A stretch of 64,000 nt of DNA from NCBI RefSeq assembly GCF_000234665.1, contig NC_018329.1, forward strand, positions 62,001 through 126,000, read 5' to 3'. This DNA is from Leishmania mexicana MHOM/GT/2001/U1103. Lineage: Eukaryota > Euglenozoa > Kinetoplastea > Trypanosomatida > Trypanosomatidae. Both the position numbers and the translations under genes were made by a program. The notes beneath the pieces were generated by a model. The model had not been told where the DNA came from. It made no database searches and saw nothing but the letters and a program-made list of their open reading frames with translations. This document shows positions 38,030 through 49,075 of the stretch, in pieces; the stretch's first letter is position 1; the number at the start of each line of letters is the position of its first letter.

Positions 38030-40090
38030 TCAGGTAGAGTATAGAAGCTCAGCCACGTCCATCTCGGCGGAGAAGACGACCACTGGAAAGAGCGGCGCGG
38101 GGTGGCGAGCGGGGCAGAAGCGAAATGCAACGCCCATGGAGACGCCCTCTACGTAAAACTCCAGCTCACCGTGCTCCAGGTCGAGTCGGGCAGCCAGTTC
38201 CGACCCCGGCTCGTACGGAGCACCGTAGGGTCGTTCCGCGCCAGCGGAGGTGGTAGTGCTCAGCCCCTGCGCAATTGCCCCGGTCGACAGGTACAGAAAC
38301 GCGGGTGCCTCCGTCCCGTAACCTGTGAAGACGCGGGTGGCGAATCCGAACGCCAGTGCGGGTGCGCGGCGCCGCCTACCACCATAGCCACCTCCACGAC
38401 CGCGCCGCTGCCGCACCGAGGCGCGAGGCATCGTTGTCGGGGATTCCCATCGAAACGCAAAGGTCAGATAGCCGTGCGTCACGCCGAGGTTGCCCATCGC
38501 GTAGAAGGGGATAACCAGACGCTGCAGCACGTCCTCCAGACGTCCCTCGTACTCCCGCTCAATCAGCGTAAGCGCGTCCGTGGCGTCCGCCTTGCAGACA
38601 TATCCGTCGCCCGACACGACGATGTTTCCGCTGTGTGCGACATCCCAGCGAAGTTGCCGCTGGCGCCCACACGGAAGGAGAGCAACTGGGTCCGCGTAAG
38701 ACCCTGTAGAGGGCGCTCGCCGCACTAGTGGAAGCTCGCCAGTGGCACGCAACGCAGGAGACGACGACGGTAGTGCCGGTGGTGTGCTTGGCCACAAGGC
38801 CGGGGTAGTGAGACGGTAGCGCCGCTGATGTGCACGACAGGCTTCGATGGACGCTGTTGCGCCTAGCACACCAGTCTCACTGGATGGGTGCAACGCTTCT
38901 TGAATGCGAACTAGCTTCTGCTTGTAGGCCTCGTACAGGCGCTGCTCCTCGTCCTCGCGCATGTCGGCCACCGCGCGCTGTGCAGAGTTTGGCTTTCGAG
39001 GTGATCCTCGTGATCTGTCCTCCTCAGAGGGCGGCGGCGGCGGTGCGGGGCGCCGCGGAGTATGGCGCTCCTCTGACCGCACAGGCGCCCGCTTTGGAGA
39101 GGGCGACGAGGACTCTGCACGCGTCATGTGCGCCGAAGCACTCTGCTCGCCTGTAGAGAGCGGCGGAACTGCTTCTTTAGGAGGGGTGCACGGCTGCGGA
39201 GAAGAACGGTGAGGGCTTGGAGTCTGGGATGGGTGCGGTTGAGGCGACACTGCCGAACCTTCATGGAAGTCATCGGTGGGAGCCGCTGATGTCGCCAAGG
39301 AAGGCGATGGAGGTGCGCACGCTTCGGTCGGTTGCTCCTGCGGCCTCTTGTTGATGGCGGCATCAGGCCCAGATGCGTCGACGCCGCAATTGGTTCCCCG
39401 CACATAGAAGCGGGCCTGCACATGTGCCGATGGCGGAGACGGAGAGCTTGGGGGCGCGGGTGCCTCCATCGAGAAGCCTCGCAACTCCTCGCCAACCTCA
39501 TCGTAGGCTGGCTCGGCTGGCGCTGAAGAAGACGCCTCCGACCCACCGTAACACGGTGCGTCGCCCGCAGCCTCCGAGAAAGGGACCCGGTCACCCGGCA
39601 CCCATGCAGAGAGTCGTGCGGCAGACGAGGACGACGGTGACAAGCGGGCCTCCAACCGCTGTCGCTGCTCCTCGGCGAGCTCTCGCTCCAGCTGCAGGAT
39701 TTGACGCTGCCGCTCCGCCTCGCTAAGCGCTGCACGCGCTTCTGCCTCGGCCGACGGTCCTGTTGCTGCTGCTGAGCTCAGAGGAGGCGCCGGAGCCGTC
39801 CAACTGCCGTATGTGTAGGGGTTGTGCGACAGTGGCGGGCGTTCGGCGCGTGATGCGGACGCGGCACTCGAGATGTAGGGGTCTGAAGGGTACGCGGACG
39901 GATATATGGCAGAGGCACTTAGCGCGCTGTACAAGTTCGGCGTCATTGTCTCCGTGTGCGAGAACAGCGCCGACGCATCGCGCACGGGAGACGGTATTCC
40001 ATTGTGTGGTATTGCAGAAGGGATCGGGGGGGGTCGCTGTTCGCCTCCGCCAAGAGGCACGGCACACAGGAACCCTTCATCTGAGATCAT
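38030..40090 (-). CDS. SPRY-domain protein with long disordered N-terminus
   Basis: A 686-aa protein from ATG 40090. The first ~470 residues are Pro/Ser/Ala-rich with a short helical segment near 125-155 (SEAERQRQILQLERELAEEQ). The last ~185 residues resemble a SPRY/B30.2-type beta-sandwich. LRWDVAHSGNIVVSGDGYVC begins it, LAFGFATRVFTGYG and FLYLSTGAIAQG follow, then GSELAARLDLEHGELEFYVE and GVAFRFCPARHPAPLFPVVV. The LDLxxGxLxFyxnG and aLyPvV elements are the hallmark of the family. An Arg/Gly-rich loop (RQRRGRGGGYGGRRRR) interrupts the domain. SPRY domains are protein-interaction modules; the partner cannot be inferred. The extra upstream frame is TH-repeat UTR. Confidence 0.78.
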   Translation of the reverse strand: MISDEGFLCAVPLGGGEQRPPPIPSAIPHNGIPSPVRDASALFSHTETMTPNLYSALSASAIYPSAYPSDPYISSAASASRAERPPLSHNPYTYGSWTAPAPPLSSAAATGPSAEAEARAALSEAERQRQILQLERELAEEQRQRLEARLSPSSSSAARLSAWVPGDRVPFSEAAGDAPCYGGSEASSSAPAEPAYDEVGEELRGFSMEAPAPPSSPSPPSAHVQARFYVRGTNCGVDASGPDAAINKRPQEQPTEACAPPSPSLATSAAPTDDFHEGSAVSPQPHPSQTPSPHRSSPQPCTPPKEAVPPLSTGEQSASAHMTRAESSSPSPKRAPVRSEERHTPRRPAPPPPPSEEDRSRGSPRKPNSAQRAVADMREDEEQRLYEAYKQKLVRIQEALHPSSETGVLGATASIEACRAHQRRYRLTTPALWPSTPPALPSSSPALRATGELPLVRRAPSTGSYADPVALLPCGRQRQLRWDVAHSGNIVVSGDGYVCKADATDALTLIEREYEGRLEDVLQRLVIPFYAMGNLGVTHGYLTFAFRWESPTTMPRASVRQRRGRGGGYGGRRRRAPALAFGFATRVFTGYGTEAPAFLYLSTGAIAQGLSTTTSAGAERPYGAPYEPGSELAARLDLEHGELEFYVEGVSMGVAFRFCPARHPAPLFPVVVFSAEMDVAELLYST

Positions 40091-40770
40091 CGTGTCTAGT
40101 GGCTGCGTGGCACAAGCTGCTCGCTTACCTGTCCTGGGGGCAGTACGTCTCTGAGTACGTGTATGTGTGCAAGCTTGTTGAGTAGGAGAGCAGCAACGCG
40201 CTTCGAGTAGAAGGAAAAGAAACACGGCTCCGTCGGCTGCCCCGCCTCACCACTCATGGGAGGTTACGCCGACCGCAAACGACAGCCACAACCACACCCG
40301 GTGCCGTCGTCGTCTTAATTTTTTCCGTCTCACGAGAAGGGGCGACGGACAACAGTTTGAGGAAGGCAATCGCCGCATGGGCAAGAACGCATGACACCGT
40401 GGACGTGCGTGAGTGTGTGGATAAACTCGGCGAATGGACGTCAAGGTCGTGGAGAGCAGGAGTGTGACACAGATACAGCCAGCAGCACATCAGAGGCGCC
40501 GTGAGTCTTCACAAGCGCTACCCCGTCACCAACGCAGCGGTGTTGAATGCACGTCCCCACAAGGCCCACAGAAGCACGCTAGCAGGCAGACACAGAGCTA
40601 TGGAAGCACCTGTGTGAAAAGCGGCGGCGCACGGCATCGCACATGGCCCCATCGTCGACGACAGCTGGTCGGCAGCCAAGGTACAAGAAGCGGAGGCAGC
40701 AAAGGCTACACATACTTCGCCACGTACGCAGAGTCACATATACACACACGTAGACGTATCTATACACATT

Positions 40771-40926
40771 TTATACGCAAATAGGCATCCTCCAGGACTG
40801 TCTCCGGCTTGACCGCCAAAACACAGCTGCAGCAGAGGATGGTTCCTGCGCAGCTGCGCGTTTAATGGTGCCGCCTCCTCCCACCGCCTCTCCACCGCTT
40901 TCTTCTTCGCTTTTACCGTCGCTCAT
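40771..40926 (-). CDS. Possible small ORF, unknown (51 aa)
   Basis: ATG 40926 follows a pyrimidine tract on the transcript strand (about 40930-40948, with CAAAG two bases before the ATG). The product is polar and glycine-rich at its start (GGEAVGGGGTIKRAAAQ) and basic at its end (RSSRRQSWRMPICV). There is no recognisable family and no membrane segment. It may simply be an open stretch in a UTR; comparison across related genomes would decide. Confidence 0.2.
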   Translation of the reverse strand: MSDGKSEEESGGEAVGGGGTIKRAAAQEPSSAAAVFWRSSRRQSWRMPICV

Positions 40927-42049
40927 TACTTTGAAAAGAAAAACAAAATCCGGATCGCACGGCGTGGGCACTGCCTCCGACGTCGCAGTCTTGTGCGCTG
41001 CATGTGTGCAACAATGTCGGCGTATGAGTGGCGATGTCAGTCTCGCATACCGCACGACACACGCGACACCGTGTACGGGATGGAGGCGGTGAGAGGTGGT
41101 AAATAATAATAATAGCCAAGCAATGCGTCTTTATATCAGCCGTCATGAGCTTATCTACGCGCCAGTGCGGTTGCCCGCTAACACGTCGCTGCGCACACGT
41201 CGAATCAATGCCAGTGAATCCCTCATCCCTTCCCCAGCGGGGGATGCGGGCTGCACACACACACACACACATACGCACGAGAAGACACGGATGATGCGCA
41301 GGTACGCGCTCCCGAGCTCTCATGCGCGCACGCGCACAGACCGTGCGAGAAACGCGAAGAGAAGACACGAAATCCAAGCCAAAAGAGGGTAGGAGGGAAG
41401 GTTGTGGTGGGTGGGGGGGGGGACAGCCACAGAGAACAGCAGCAAAGAGGAGGAAGACCACTACCGCACAAAAATGCGTCGCATAGCGCCTCCCTGTGCC
41501 CGCCTCGGTAATCAATGGCAGTCGCGTTGGCGTCGGTGTGCGCCGGGGATGGGGGGTGACGGACAGCTGCCAATACACTGTTCTGCAGAAAGGGGGAGCG
41601 ACACGCTCTCGTGAACACGCATACGCCTACACGTGCATATACACTGCCCCACCTACATCACGACGGAGAGATGAACAGATGTCGAAGAGAGCGTATGAGG
41701 AAGGGGATGGAGGGGGGCGCCACCGGCAGAGGAAAAGGGAAAGATGGAGAGACGGCGAAACGGCAGAGACCGTTTACTCCCCTGAGTGTCTGTGCGCGGC
41801 GGAGAGGGAAGGGAGGGAGGCTTTACAGCGGCACCGGCATCACGCACACGCGCGCGTGTATGGGAGTACAACGAAAAACATACAAAAAAAAAGAAACGAT
41901 AGTAAAGCAGCGACAACGACAACAACAACGTAACACGCACGCTCGCAGGCGCAGGCGCAGAGCGCGAGTGACGAATGGCTGCGCTAACGATGAGGAGGAC
42001 AGGAAGATACAAGGACACAAAGGAGGGCGTGGAGAGACATCCTAGCACC

Positions 42050-42068
42050 GGGGGTGGGGTGGGGCGGG
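42050..42068 (+). other. G-quadruplex motif
   Basis: G5-T-G4-T-G4-C-G3 on the plus (template) strand, about 300 bases downstream of the stop of the ZZ-RING gene. All loops are one base. Confidence 0.7.
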
Positions 42069-42358
42069 TAAAGGATCGGACCAGAAGAGGGAGAAGATCC
42101 GCCAGATAGACATGCAGGCACAAAGACAGGTCGAATGTACGCGTTTAGGTGCGGTGTATGCGCGAGGAGGCACACGACGCATGAAGCGAGAGCACGGAAA
42201 GAGGTGGCAGACACACAGACAGAGAATGAGAGGGGGAGGGGGCGCTGATACGCAAGGGAGTCACGTCAACCTACGCACCCAGCGATGTAAGCGAATAGCG
42301 CGCGCGATAGGAGACGCCGTGGTCATGGGGAAGGCGTGCACCCACAACAACCCGCGCA

Positions 42359-44341
42359 TCACGAGCATGCCTGCGATGCCTGCCAACCAGGCCCCTTCAC
42401 CTGGTTGGGGTAGAGGCGCACGCACTCGGCAGCGGCGATGCTCGTAGCGTTACGGTAATTGCCGTCGCGAGTGAGGATGACGCCAACGCAGACATCGACA
42501 CACGGCCACAAGCACTCCTCGTCCGTCAGCGCTACCTCCACGTGGTAAATATTCTTCGCAAGTGCCGTGGCACGAGACATATCGGGGAGGACATGAGTGG
42601 CGCGGCAGAGAGGGCAGACGTCTCCAGCAGTGTGAGTGTGTTCCTCGATGCAGCCAACGTGGAACCAGTGGTGGCAACTCGTCTCGATGATAGGGTTCTC
42701 GCCTTCAACCGGGCACAGACAGATGGCGCAGGTCTCCAAGTCATCGGTCACGTCCACCAGCCGACTGTTCGTGCCGAGCACCCGCGGCAGTAGTGTTGGT
42801 CCGTAGGGAAGAGTCTTCCCACCGAATGGCCGATTGGACGCGTGACTGCTCTTCACTGGCGTCGTCGAATGCGCCCTTGCCGCCGGCACATCTGCTGCCG
42901 ACCTGCGAGTCACCGCAGTACGCAACGGCACCTGCGTTTTTCGACGCACCGCCACGCGCGACCGCCAGTCCGACCCGGGACCCAGTCCCCGGACTAGCAT
43001 GTCGTCCAGACGTTGCATGTCAATGCTCTTCTCAGCGTCGCTCAGCACCCATGCAATGGGCCGCGCGCCGTACGGGGCGAGGCTGAGCGTAAAGGAAACA
43101 ACGAAGCCGGCACTCACCACACAGCGCGTCACTGGTGGCTGCGGCGCTGCCGTGGCATTGCCGCTCACCTTACGCACTGGTGGTCGCCCAGGGGGACGCT
43201 TGATCGCCATACTCTTGACTACTGCAGCCCCTTCCTCAGAGCCGAAGCTGCTGGTGGTGTAGCCGACGACTGCGTACGACAAGTTGTCGCTGTTCTCATG
43301 AGCCGCGGTAGCCACAATGGAGCCGGAAGCCTTCTGAGACGACAGCGACGTGGCAGTGACGCCAAGGTGCTGAAAGCTCGTGGTATCATGGCTAACAGAA
43401 TTCCAGCGCGCACGGTAGCTGGCAGACAAGACCTTCACGCCAGCCGCGTGGCCGAACGCGTAGGTGAAATGGGGTGCACGCATAAGGGCAAGTAGGTGCT
43501 GCTGTTGCCGCGCGTAAAAGAAGACGGCGCACGCCACGCACACGTCAAAGCCATAACTCTTCCTGCTGCTAATTTGCGCTTCACTGCGCACATTGTACTG
43601 CGACTGCGCACCGTTCGCCTCTTCATTGTCATAGACCATAGCCTGAAAGCCGACGCGGATGCCGCGCAGGTGACATGTGTCGCAAGAGTAACCAGCTGAC
43701 ACGTATGCGCAGCCGGGAATTTTGAGCGGGTTGCACAGCCTTAGGTGCACGATGCCGTGACTATGGGCAAAGGTCAGCTGCCTCGGCAGTCGCTCCAGCA
43801 CGCTAATCACGTCCATCACAGGGCACGGGGCGACGCAGGCGACAAAGTCATCATCATACTCCAGATCCGGCAACGGCTCCAGCGCTGGAAGCTTACCGAA
43901 CGGCTTACTGGCCATATAAGCGGGCAGCTCCTCGTTGCGCTGCGTGTTCTGCGCCGCGGTGCAGTGGAGGTACTCCTTTAGCAGTGGCACCGGCAGCGTT
44001 GAGAAGGCCAGCACCGCGCTCATGAGCCGCTCCACTATACAGAGGTAGGACTGCGCCTCTGACGTACCGTAGGCGAGGATGGCCTGCGCGATGAAGCTCG
44101 TGTACGTCCTCCACGTATCGGCCTCAAAGCCGGCGTCTTCTAGCTTCACCAGAATTCGCCGTGCTGTATAGCGGAGTACTTCGACGTACTTGCTCCGCGG
44201 CAAAAGGTCATCCTCATTGCTTCGCTGCTTCACGCTTTCCCACAACTGCCGCGTCCGCTCTAGCGCCTGCGCGGTGGATATCTGTCGAATCGACGTGTCG
44301 ATGCCATGATGCGAAGAGGCAGATGGCATGGGCCCAGGCAT
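42359..44341 (-). CDS. ZZ-like and RING-H2 zinc-finger protein, candidate E3 ubiquitin ligase
   Basis: A 660-aa protein from ATG 44341 (a second ATG is four codons on). Residues 538-579 are a canonical RING-H2: CAIC, then [10 protein letters not shown] and CPLC, giving C-x2-C-x14-C-x-H-x2-H-x2-C-x11-C-x2-C. Residues 220-271 hold two Cys pairs, [16 protein letters not shown] and [11 protein letters not shown], resembling a ZZ-type zinc finger with an enlarged middle. Residues 40-140 are helical. RING-H2 domains recruit ubiquitin-charged E2 enzymes, so substrate ubiquitination is the likely role, with the ZZ-like module as a possible substrate reader. The upstream frame to 44680 is hydrophobic only because pyrimidine-rich UTR is being translated. 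Confidence 0.78.
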   Translation of the reverse strand: MPGPMPSASSHHGIDTSIRQISTAQALERTRQLWESVKQRSNEDDLLPRSKYVEVLRYTARRILVKLEDAGFEADTWRTYTSFIAQAILAYGTSEAQSYLCIVERLMSAVLAFSTLPVPLLKEYLHCTAAQNTQRNEELPAYMASKPFGKLPALEPLPDLEYDDDFVACVAPCPVMDVISVLERLPRQLTFAHSHGIVHLRLCNPLKIPGCAYVSAGYSCDTCHLRGIRVGFQAMVYDNEEANGAQSQYNVRSEAQISSRKSYGFDVCVACAVFFYARQQQHLLALMRAPHFTYAFGHAAGVKVLSASYRARWNSVSHDTTSFQHLGVTATSLSSQKASGSIVATAAHENSDNLSYAVVGYTTSSFGSEEGAAVVKSMAIKRPPGRPPVRKVSGNATAAPQPPVTRCVVSAGFVVSFTLSLAPYGARPIAWVLSDAEKSIDMQRLDDMLVRGLGPGSDWRSRVAVRRKTQVPLRTAVTRRSAADVPAARAHSTTPVKSSHASNRPFGGKTLPYGPTLLPRVLGTNSRLVDVTDDLETCAICLCPVEGENPIIETSCHHWFHVGCIEEHTHTAGDVCPLCRATHVLPDMSRATALAKNIYHVEVALTDEECLWPCVDVCVGVILTRDGNYRNATSIAAAECVRLYPNQVKGPGWQASQACS

Positions 44342-46030
44342 GCGGACAAGCACCACGAAGCCAAAAACAAATGCGAACGTACGGAAGCGCTGAAGGCGTG
44401 GAAGGGGCGTGCGTGCGTGCATGTGTGGCTGTGTGTGATGTATGGGGGAGACGAAGACACACACACACAGAGACAGAGGGAGACAGAGAAAAGGGGGCGA
44501 GACACACGGGGAGTACAGCCGAGCGAAATAAACACAAGTAAATAAAACGGCCGACGCGAGACGGCGGCAGATAACAGCGCAAATTACGTACACGCAAAAG
44601 GAAAGGGTGAGAGAGACAGACGTTCTCAGCGAGGTGTACATAGAACGCAGAAGCAGGAGGAGGTGCGGCGGCAGCGGCACAAGAGAGCGGTGGGGGGAGG
44701 GAAAAAGGAGAGTCAGAGAGAGACACTCGGGGGAGCACGAGGTGAGGAGGCGGGCAATGGAGAAGAGAAGACAGTAATTACGAGAGAATTAAATAATGAT
44801 AGAAAGGGAAAACGGATGGGCGAGAGAGAGAGAGAGGGTTGCCAGCAGCGTCTCACACCTTTCGCCCCATCACACCACCTCTCTCTCCTCCTCCACTGAT
44901 ACCACGCACAGGCGGCACCGACAGAAAAAGAAACCGCAGAGGTGCCGGCGACCACGCAGGGGGGGGGGGCAGAGCAGGTATACACACACACACAGACACA
45001 GGCAGGTGAGGATCACGGCACGGAAACAAGACGAGAGGGGCCGTTGGTTGCCGAGCACGAGCAGAACCAGCAGAAAAGAGACGTCACCGAATACGCAATC
45101 TACGCCAGCCACCGTGTCTTCCCTCCCTCTCTGTCTGCGGTGCACCTCGTTTGCGGCTCCTGTGTACGTGCGTGTGAGTGCACTCCTGAACGACGGGAGA
45201 AGAGGGGAAACGAGGAGGGGGGCTGCGGCGTACGTGGGTGAGTGAATGAAGTGTGTGCTGCAGCTCTCAGCAGAAATGCCTGGTGCAACAACGCATTTTA
45301 CGCGAAGAAGATGGGAACAAAAGACGGAAGGGCCGAGTGCAGCGCACATGCAAGCAGACACCTCTGATGGGGCGGGGGGAGAGAGACACAACTGATGGTA
45401 AAGACGGGTGGCATGTGTGCATGTGTGTGTGTGTGGAGGGGACAGGAAGAGAGAGCAGAAGCGCTTCAGAATGTGCCGGAAGGGTCAGAGAGAAACGCAG
45501 GAAAGCACACGGCCCATGGAAGAAGCTTCAACGCAAGGAGATTCACCTCCAGCACTTGTCATCCCCCCCACTCCTCAAGCCGGGCCACGTGAGCGAGCGT
45601 GATAGCAACCGCAATGACCGTTTCTTCGTCTCCCTCTTTTTATTTGGTTTTCATCCCCGTGAATGTCCACGGGCTACGCGCGTTAAGATGGCGCGTGCAT
45701 CTACCCTGCGACCATGCCCAAAGGTTCACTGAAAAGGATCTTCCTTCAATCCGCTCGTGAGCGCAACCACATCGCTGTGCGTGTGTGTGTGTGTGTGTGT
45801 GAAGGAGAGAGAATCACGTCTGCGCCATCCGAAAAAAGTCTGTGAAGCAACTCCTGCCACACGCGGAGCACGACGGCAAAGATGGGGGAGAGAGAGAAGG
45901 TCTCGCATGCCACAAAGGCGAAAACGAAGCACACAAGCACCGGTCGAGCATCGTTCTCTGTGCCAACTGTTCTTCAGAGCGTCCTCCCCCGCCCTCCTCG
46001 CATGCACTCCTCACCTCCGCACCACGTCTG
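44342..46030. other. Intergenic spacer between DUF1308 gene and ZZ-RING gene
   Basis: About 1.69 kb with no supportable gene. CA run at about 44457-44470, G11 at 44959-44969, and GT runs at about 45419-45436 and 45780-45801. Many transcript-strand pyrimidine tracts. Confidence 0.7.
45780..45801. repeat. GT microsatellite
   Basis: TG dinucleotide run of about 22 bases on the plus strand, about 230 bases past the DUF1308 gene stop. Confidence 0.85.
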
Positions 46031-48289
46031 CTAGAGGGTGACGCCTGGGGGTTTCCTAGGGCCGTCACGCCGCCGCAGTCGGTACACCTTCTGCTCCGTA
46101 AGGGAGCGGGACGGGTGAAAGCAAGCCTCAACGTGCACGCCCTGCTCACGCGCGGCGTGGGACACCTGCTCATTGGCGGTAACAATGACGGCGTTGACAG
46201 CATCGGCGAGGCCAAAGACAATCTTGTTGCGTAGGGACACCTTGCCGCTGAGTCGGAGATACTCCACCGAAGTGAAGATGGGCGGCGTGGGCGGCCAAGG
46301 ACAAGCGGGCGGTGCTGCTGTGTCACGTCCGGTAACACTTGGCGCGCCATGGCCGCCTTCGTAACCGCCTCCGCTGCACATGTGGTGCCGCAGAAACGTG
46401 GTGTCCACCACACTCACAAGACGCAGCAGACGTGCAGCACGCGCGACTTCCCGCGGTCCCGCGATCGTCTCGAGGATCCACTTGAACTCCTCGTACGTGA
46501 TATCCGCCATGACCCAGTTGGGCTTCTGATGCAGTGAGGGCAAGGCCGACGTAGCAGCTCTCTCAGCGAGGCCACTATACTCGACCAGAAGACTTGACTC
46601 GTCAAGAGGCACGGTTGCAGACGGTGCCGCGGCGGTTGTAGTGGCTGTGACGGTGCCTTCGTGCGCGTTCTCGTCCGCGGAATCGGCGCAGCGCTCTCGT
46701 GCCGCTGCCTCCAGAGGCCCAAGCCAGTCGAGCTCGGTTGGCACGATGAGCGCTGCGGGGATGGCCTGACCTGGCTGCTTGAAGGCTGCAGATGGCGCCG
46801 CATCGACCGCCGCGTTGTCACACTGTAGCAGAAGGGCCTGCCGCATCATCATCTCCAGTGCATCTCTGGTGTACCAGGCGGTGAGAGAACGCAGCGCCGG
46901 CTCCAACACCTCCACAACGGCACGGCATTCGACGACTTCCTTGCGCTGTTGCTCTCGCAATACGCGAAACGGTGCCAGCCGCTCCATCCGCAGACTGTGG
47001 GGTAGGCCATCCTCGTAGCAGCTCTGGGAGCAAAGCGTGACCAGCGCGGTCGTGTCGAGGCAAATAACAGCAGGAGACGGCGCCAGCGGTGGAAGCCAGG
47101 TGGTGGCAGGCCGAGTGGGTGCTACCTGCGGCCCATGTGCTCGAATTCGTCGTCGTGGCACCTGCACGGAGCGGTCTGCTGAAAGCGATGCCCAGACAAT
47201 ACCGTGCGCCGCAAAGAACTTCTCCAGCGCAGGCGGTGGCGGGTGAAGCAGCACGACGGCCACCTGAACGGCACGTCGGTGCGGCAGGCAGGTCCGTTTG
47301 GCGCGCTCGAGGAGGGCGAGAAGCATGTCAGTAAAAGGGGTGGCACCATTCAGGTCCAGCGCCTCCGCCTCGAGCTCAAGGTTGCGCGCCGTGGCCGTCT
47401 TCACCTTGATCCAGCGGTGCTCGCTACTGGAGACCACATCCACCTCGAAGCGCATGCCCTCCCTGAAGGAGAGCCTGTGCGCCGTCTTCGACCCGTTCAC
47501 CGAAGCTGAGGGTACATACTGCGGCAGTCCCACGTAACCGCTCACGGGCACGTAGACCCCGGTGATGTCACGCTCGCGCTCAAGGCATGTGATAATACCG
47601 TCATAGTGGGATAAGGAGTTACATTGCGCACACGCCACCGCCGCCTCGAAGATGGCAGGTGGCACGACGAGCGAGTCGGGTGAGGTTAACGACGTCGGCA
47701 TAGGTGTGCACCCAGCCGCACTGAGTCCCTCTACCGCACGTCGCACATTAGCCGTCTCCTTACAGAGTCGGCTGCGGAGCTTGGCAATGCCTTTGTACGC
47801 TGACGAGGCAGGTCGTTGGCGGCTCGCACGCGCCCTGCCGCTGATGGCCTGGCATCCACGACTGTCATTTTCGGGGGGAGACGTCTGCGAGTAAGGTGCG
47901 GCGGTCGACACGGAAGCAACTTTTTCGGCTAGCAGGCGCTCCAGCCTGGAGTGGAGATCCTCTGCGACGCGCAGCAGTTCCACGAGAAACGTACAGAGCG
48001 CATGTGGCGAGCTCGAGGTGGTGAAGACCTCCTGGTGCCTGCCGTGTCCCTGACGCTGCCCATGCTGCGCCGCATAAAGGTCCCTGCCGAAACCGTCCGC
48101 GTCACCCCCGGGCGCTTCTCCATCAGCATCTGACGCCACCGGAGATGTCTCGTCTGCACTGTGTGTGCACCTGCGGGACGATGAGCTAGCGCCGCTGGAG
48201 TGAGAACTCACGTCCAAACGCGCTGCCTCGAGCGTGTCCTCATCGTCGCCAGAGGACGGAATCAGCATCGCTTCATACAGCTGGTCCAT
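46031..48289 (-). CDS. DUF1308 (C7orf25/UPF0415-like) PIN-fold protein
   Basis: A 752-aa protein from ATG 48289 (the frame opens at 48304 by GTG only). The C-terminal part matches human C7orf25 in order. AVICLDTTALVTLCSQSCYE matches the NLDITTLITYVSALS strand. YEEFKWILETIAGPREVARA matches FQSILDTLGGPGERERA, and LLRLVSVV matches the next strand. NKIVFGLADAVNAVIVTANE then GVHVEACFHPSRSLTEQK matches IFGTGDNLKAITMTANS..GVKFSVFIHQPRALTESK. The middle (RWIKVKTATARNLELEAE) matches HTWVKAIGRKAEAL. The C-terminal DUF1308 module is considered PIN-like (nuclease fold); whether it is catalytic is unknown. The protein has long Ser/Asp-rich and Ala/Pro-rich insertions, making it far larger than the human protein. 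Confidence 0.82.
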   Translation of the reverse strand: MDQLYEAMLIPSSGDDEDTLEAARLDVSSHSSGASSSSRRCTHSADETSPVASDADGEAPGGDADGFGRDLYAAQHGQRQGHGRHQEVFTTSSSPHALCTFLVELLRVAEDLHSRLERLLAEKVASVSTAAPYSQTSPPENDSRGCQAISGRARASRQRPASSAYKGIAKLRSRLCKETANVRRAVEGLSAAGCTPMPTSLTSPDSLVVPPAIFEAAVACAQCNSLSHYDGIITCLERERDITGVYVPVSGYVGLPQYVPSASVNGSKTAHRLSFREGMRFEVDVVSSSEHRWIKVKTATARNLELEAEALDLNGATPFTDMLLALLERAKRTCLPHRRAVQVAVVLLHPPPPALEKFFAAHGIVWASLSADRSVQVPRRRIRAHGPQVAPTRPATTWLPPLAPSPAVICLDTTALVTLCSQSCYEDGLPHSLRMERLAPFRVLREQQRKEVVECRAVVEVLEPALRSLTAWYTRDALEMMMRQALLLQCDNAAVDAAPSAAFKQPGQAIPAALIVPTELDWLGPLEAAARERCADSADENAHEGTVTATTTAAAPSATVPLDESSLLVEYSGLAERAATSALPSLHQKPNWVMADITYEEFKWILETIAGPREVARAARLLRLVSVVDTTFLRHHMCSGGGYEGGHGAPSVTGRDTAAPPACPWPPTPPIFTSVEYLRLSGKVSLRNKIVFGLADAVNAVIVTANEQVSHAAREQGVHVEACFHPSRSLTEQKVYRLRRRDGPRKPPGVTL

Positions 48290-49075
48290 GATAAAAGCCA
48301 GCACACTTACACTTAGGAGCCCCGCAGTGGGGAGGTGCCGAGAGAGCGGGCGATGTGTGAGGGTCTGTGTCCTCAGGAGTTCCCTGTCTCCCTACGTCGT
48401 GTGGGATGCGTCTGTGCGGCGTGCACCGTGGTACCAGCGACACAGACGAGCCACCCGAAGAGAGGGTCAATGGTGTCACAGACGAAAACGAGAGGGTGTG
48501 CAGGTGCCTCGAACGGAGAGCAGCAGCACACACACGCACCACTTCGGGGGCAGCGACGCGCAAACAGGAAGATGGGCAGTGGACCGTCTTTAGAGAGGAG
48601 AGAGGAGTTGGCAGAGTACGGGTGGCGCAGCGAATCCCTCCGAGCTCGCATTCCGCCATGCCGCGTTCGCCTGCCTATCCGGCCACCCTTGAAGACGAAG
48701 AGACGACAAGGGTGACGTGTATTTGGGGGGCCGCGGGAGGAGGAGGAGGAGGAGGGGCACGGTGACACGCACACGCACACACACACACACACACACAACC
48801 GCTTCAGGCGACTGCAGACGTGTCACGGTGTGTCGGAGGTTGAAGTATTGTGACGAGGTTACCCCGTGTTGACCAGCATAGCTGGCTGCACGCTTGCGCA
48901 TCTGTAATGGGGAGCAAGAAGCACCTTTGCGCTAACACATGAACCGATGCAGAGAGAGGGGGTGGACGGTGGCAACGGATGCGTGCGGGAACGCAACCCT
49001 ACTCCTTCGCTTGTCCAGAGGCTGTAAAAGTGTCTCGACGTAGGTACACACCGGTGACCACGACATGCGACCACA
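48290..49075. other. Intergenic spacer between 124-aa CxxC gene and DUF1308 gene
   Basis: About 0.79 kb. A GGA repeat at 48735-48756 next to a CA microsatellite at 48766-48797. No coding sequence. Confidence 0.7.
48735..48797. repeat. Adjacent GGA and CA microsatellites
   Basis: A GGA trinucleotide run (48735-48756) followed after about ten bases by CACACGCACAC and a pure CA run to 48797. In the transcript they read CCT and TG. Confidence 0.85.

Larger units (their letters stand above)
40091..42358. other. Intergenic spacer between ZZ-RING gene and SPRY gene
   Basis: About 2.27 kb, the longest spacer. It holds a possible 51-codon minus-strand ORF (40771-40926), a CA run at about 41255-41271, G10 at 41413-41422, an A9 run near 41884, and a quadruplex motif at 42050-42068 on the plus strand. 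A pyrimidine tract at 40205-40222 may serve the SPRY gene. Confidence 0.65.

Noticed and set aside
40247..40490. Short minus-strand frames upstream of the SPRY gene
   Set aside because: Two overlapping frames of similar length with UTR-like composition; no start context or motif favours either.
44342..44680. N-terminal extension of the ZZ-RING protein with apparent membrane segments
   Set aside because: Hydrophobicity comes from translating T/C/G-rich UTR. The internal ATG at 44341 begins the ordered protein.
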